NCBI GenBank assembly: GCA_002774795.1 | Contig: PCYI01000021.1 | Coordinates: 350-36,614, forward strand | DNA from: Candidatus Vogelbacteria bacterium CG10_big_fil_rev_8_21_14_0_10_51_16 | Lineage (GTDB): Bacteria > Patescibacteriota > Minisyncoccia > Phycocordibacterales > JACRKE01 | Direction of reading: 5' to 3' | DNA: 36,265 bases | Part shown: piece by piece, positions 36,063-36,265 of the stretch | Layout of the letters: every line of letters starts with the position of its first letter | Numbering within the stretch: the first letter of the stretch is position 1 | The notes under the pieces: model-generated | Database searches by the model: none | What the model was told of the DNA's origin: nothing | The model's input: only the letters and a program-made list of their open reading frames with translations | Position numbers and translations under genes: made by a program

Positions 36063-36265
36063 CTTTCTACCTCCGCGCTTTTAGGCTCGCCGGCCAGTAA
36101 AGGAACCTGAAGCTCACCATGAGCTTCGCTGAAAGTATGCAACCATGTACTTCACACAAATGCAAGTCTAGCAAAAGTAACTGCTCACAAAAACGAGTGG
36201 CGGCTAACTAGCACAACATATCTCGCTCCGTCTTTGCCACCGCCTTTGGCGGGGTCCCGTCCGAA

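Noticed and set aside
36188-36265. Possible 3' end of a minus-strand CDS entering from the right edge (FGRDPAKGGGKDGARYVVLVSRHSFL*)
   Set aside because: Too short to support, and the segment contains another GC-rich palindrome (ccgcctttggcgg), so it may be repeat DNA.

Overview
The window looks like a chromosomal segment of a Candidate Phyla Radiation (Parcubacteria-like) bacterium. That assignment is inference from gene content: a short Obg without an obvious C-terminal OCT domain, a TruB of only 223 aa, and many small lineage-specific ORFs behind strong Shine-Dalgarno sites. Most genes are on the minus strand. Recognisable genes: FN3 surface protein, obg, trxB-like reductase plus glutaredoxin, a PD-(D/E)XK nuclease, a GlcD/LDH-type FAD oxidase, a DHCR24-like FAD oxidoreductase next to a CFA synthase, a guanylate-kinase-like protein, a VIT/CCC1 protein, a P2-type ATPase, a cell-surface cluster (sortase, TSP3, DUF2339, FecR), toxin-antitoxin remnants, a class III aminotransferase, a histidine phosphatase, an inositol monophosphatase, truB and tRNA-Gln(CTG). 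The most striking signal is a dense population of small palindromic or MITE-like repeats of several families. Some are intergenic; others lie in frame inside protein-coding genes (cfa, truB, a small membrane protein, possibly the FN3 gene), resembling Rickettsia palindromic elements. Other notable items: a 143-bp element with 18-bp TIRs and a perfect 7-bp target-site duplication, a ~157-bp near-identical duplication, two copies of a larger inverted-repeat element, tRNA 3'-end fragments beside tRNA-Gln, a dinD/phosphotransferase pseudogene fusion, and an antitoxin followed by a truncated toxin. All repeat calls were made by eye; no alignments or database searches were run.
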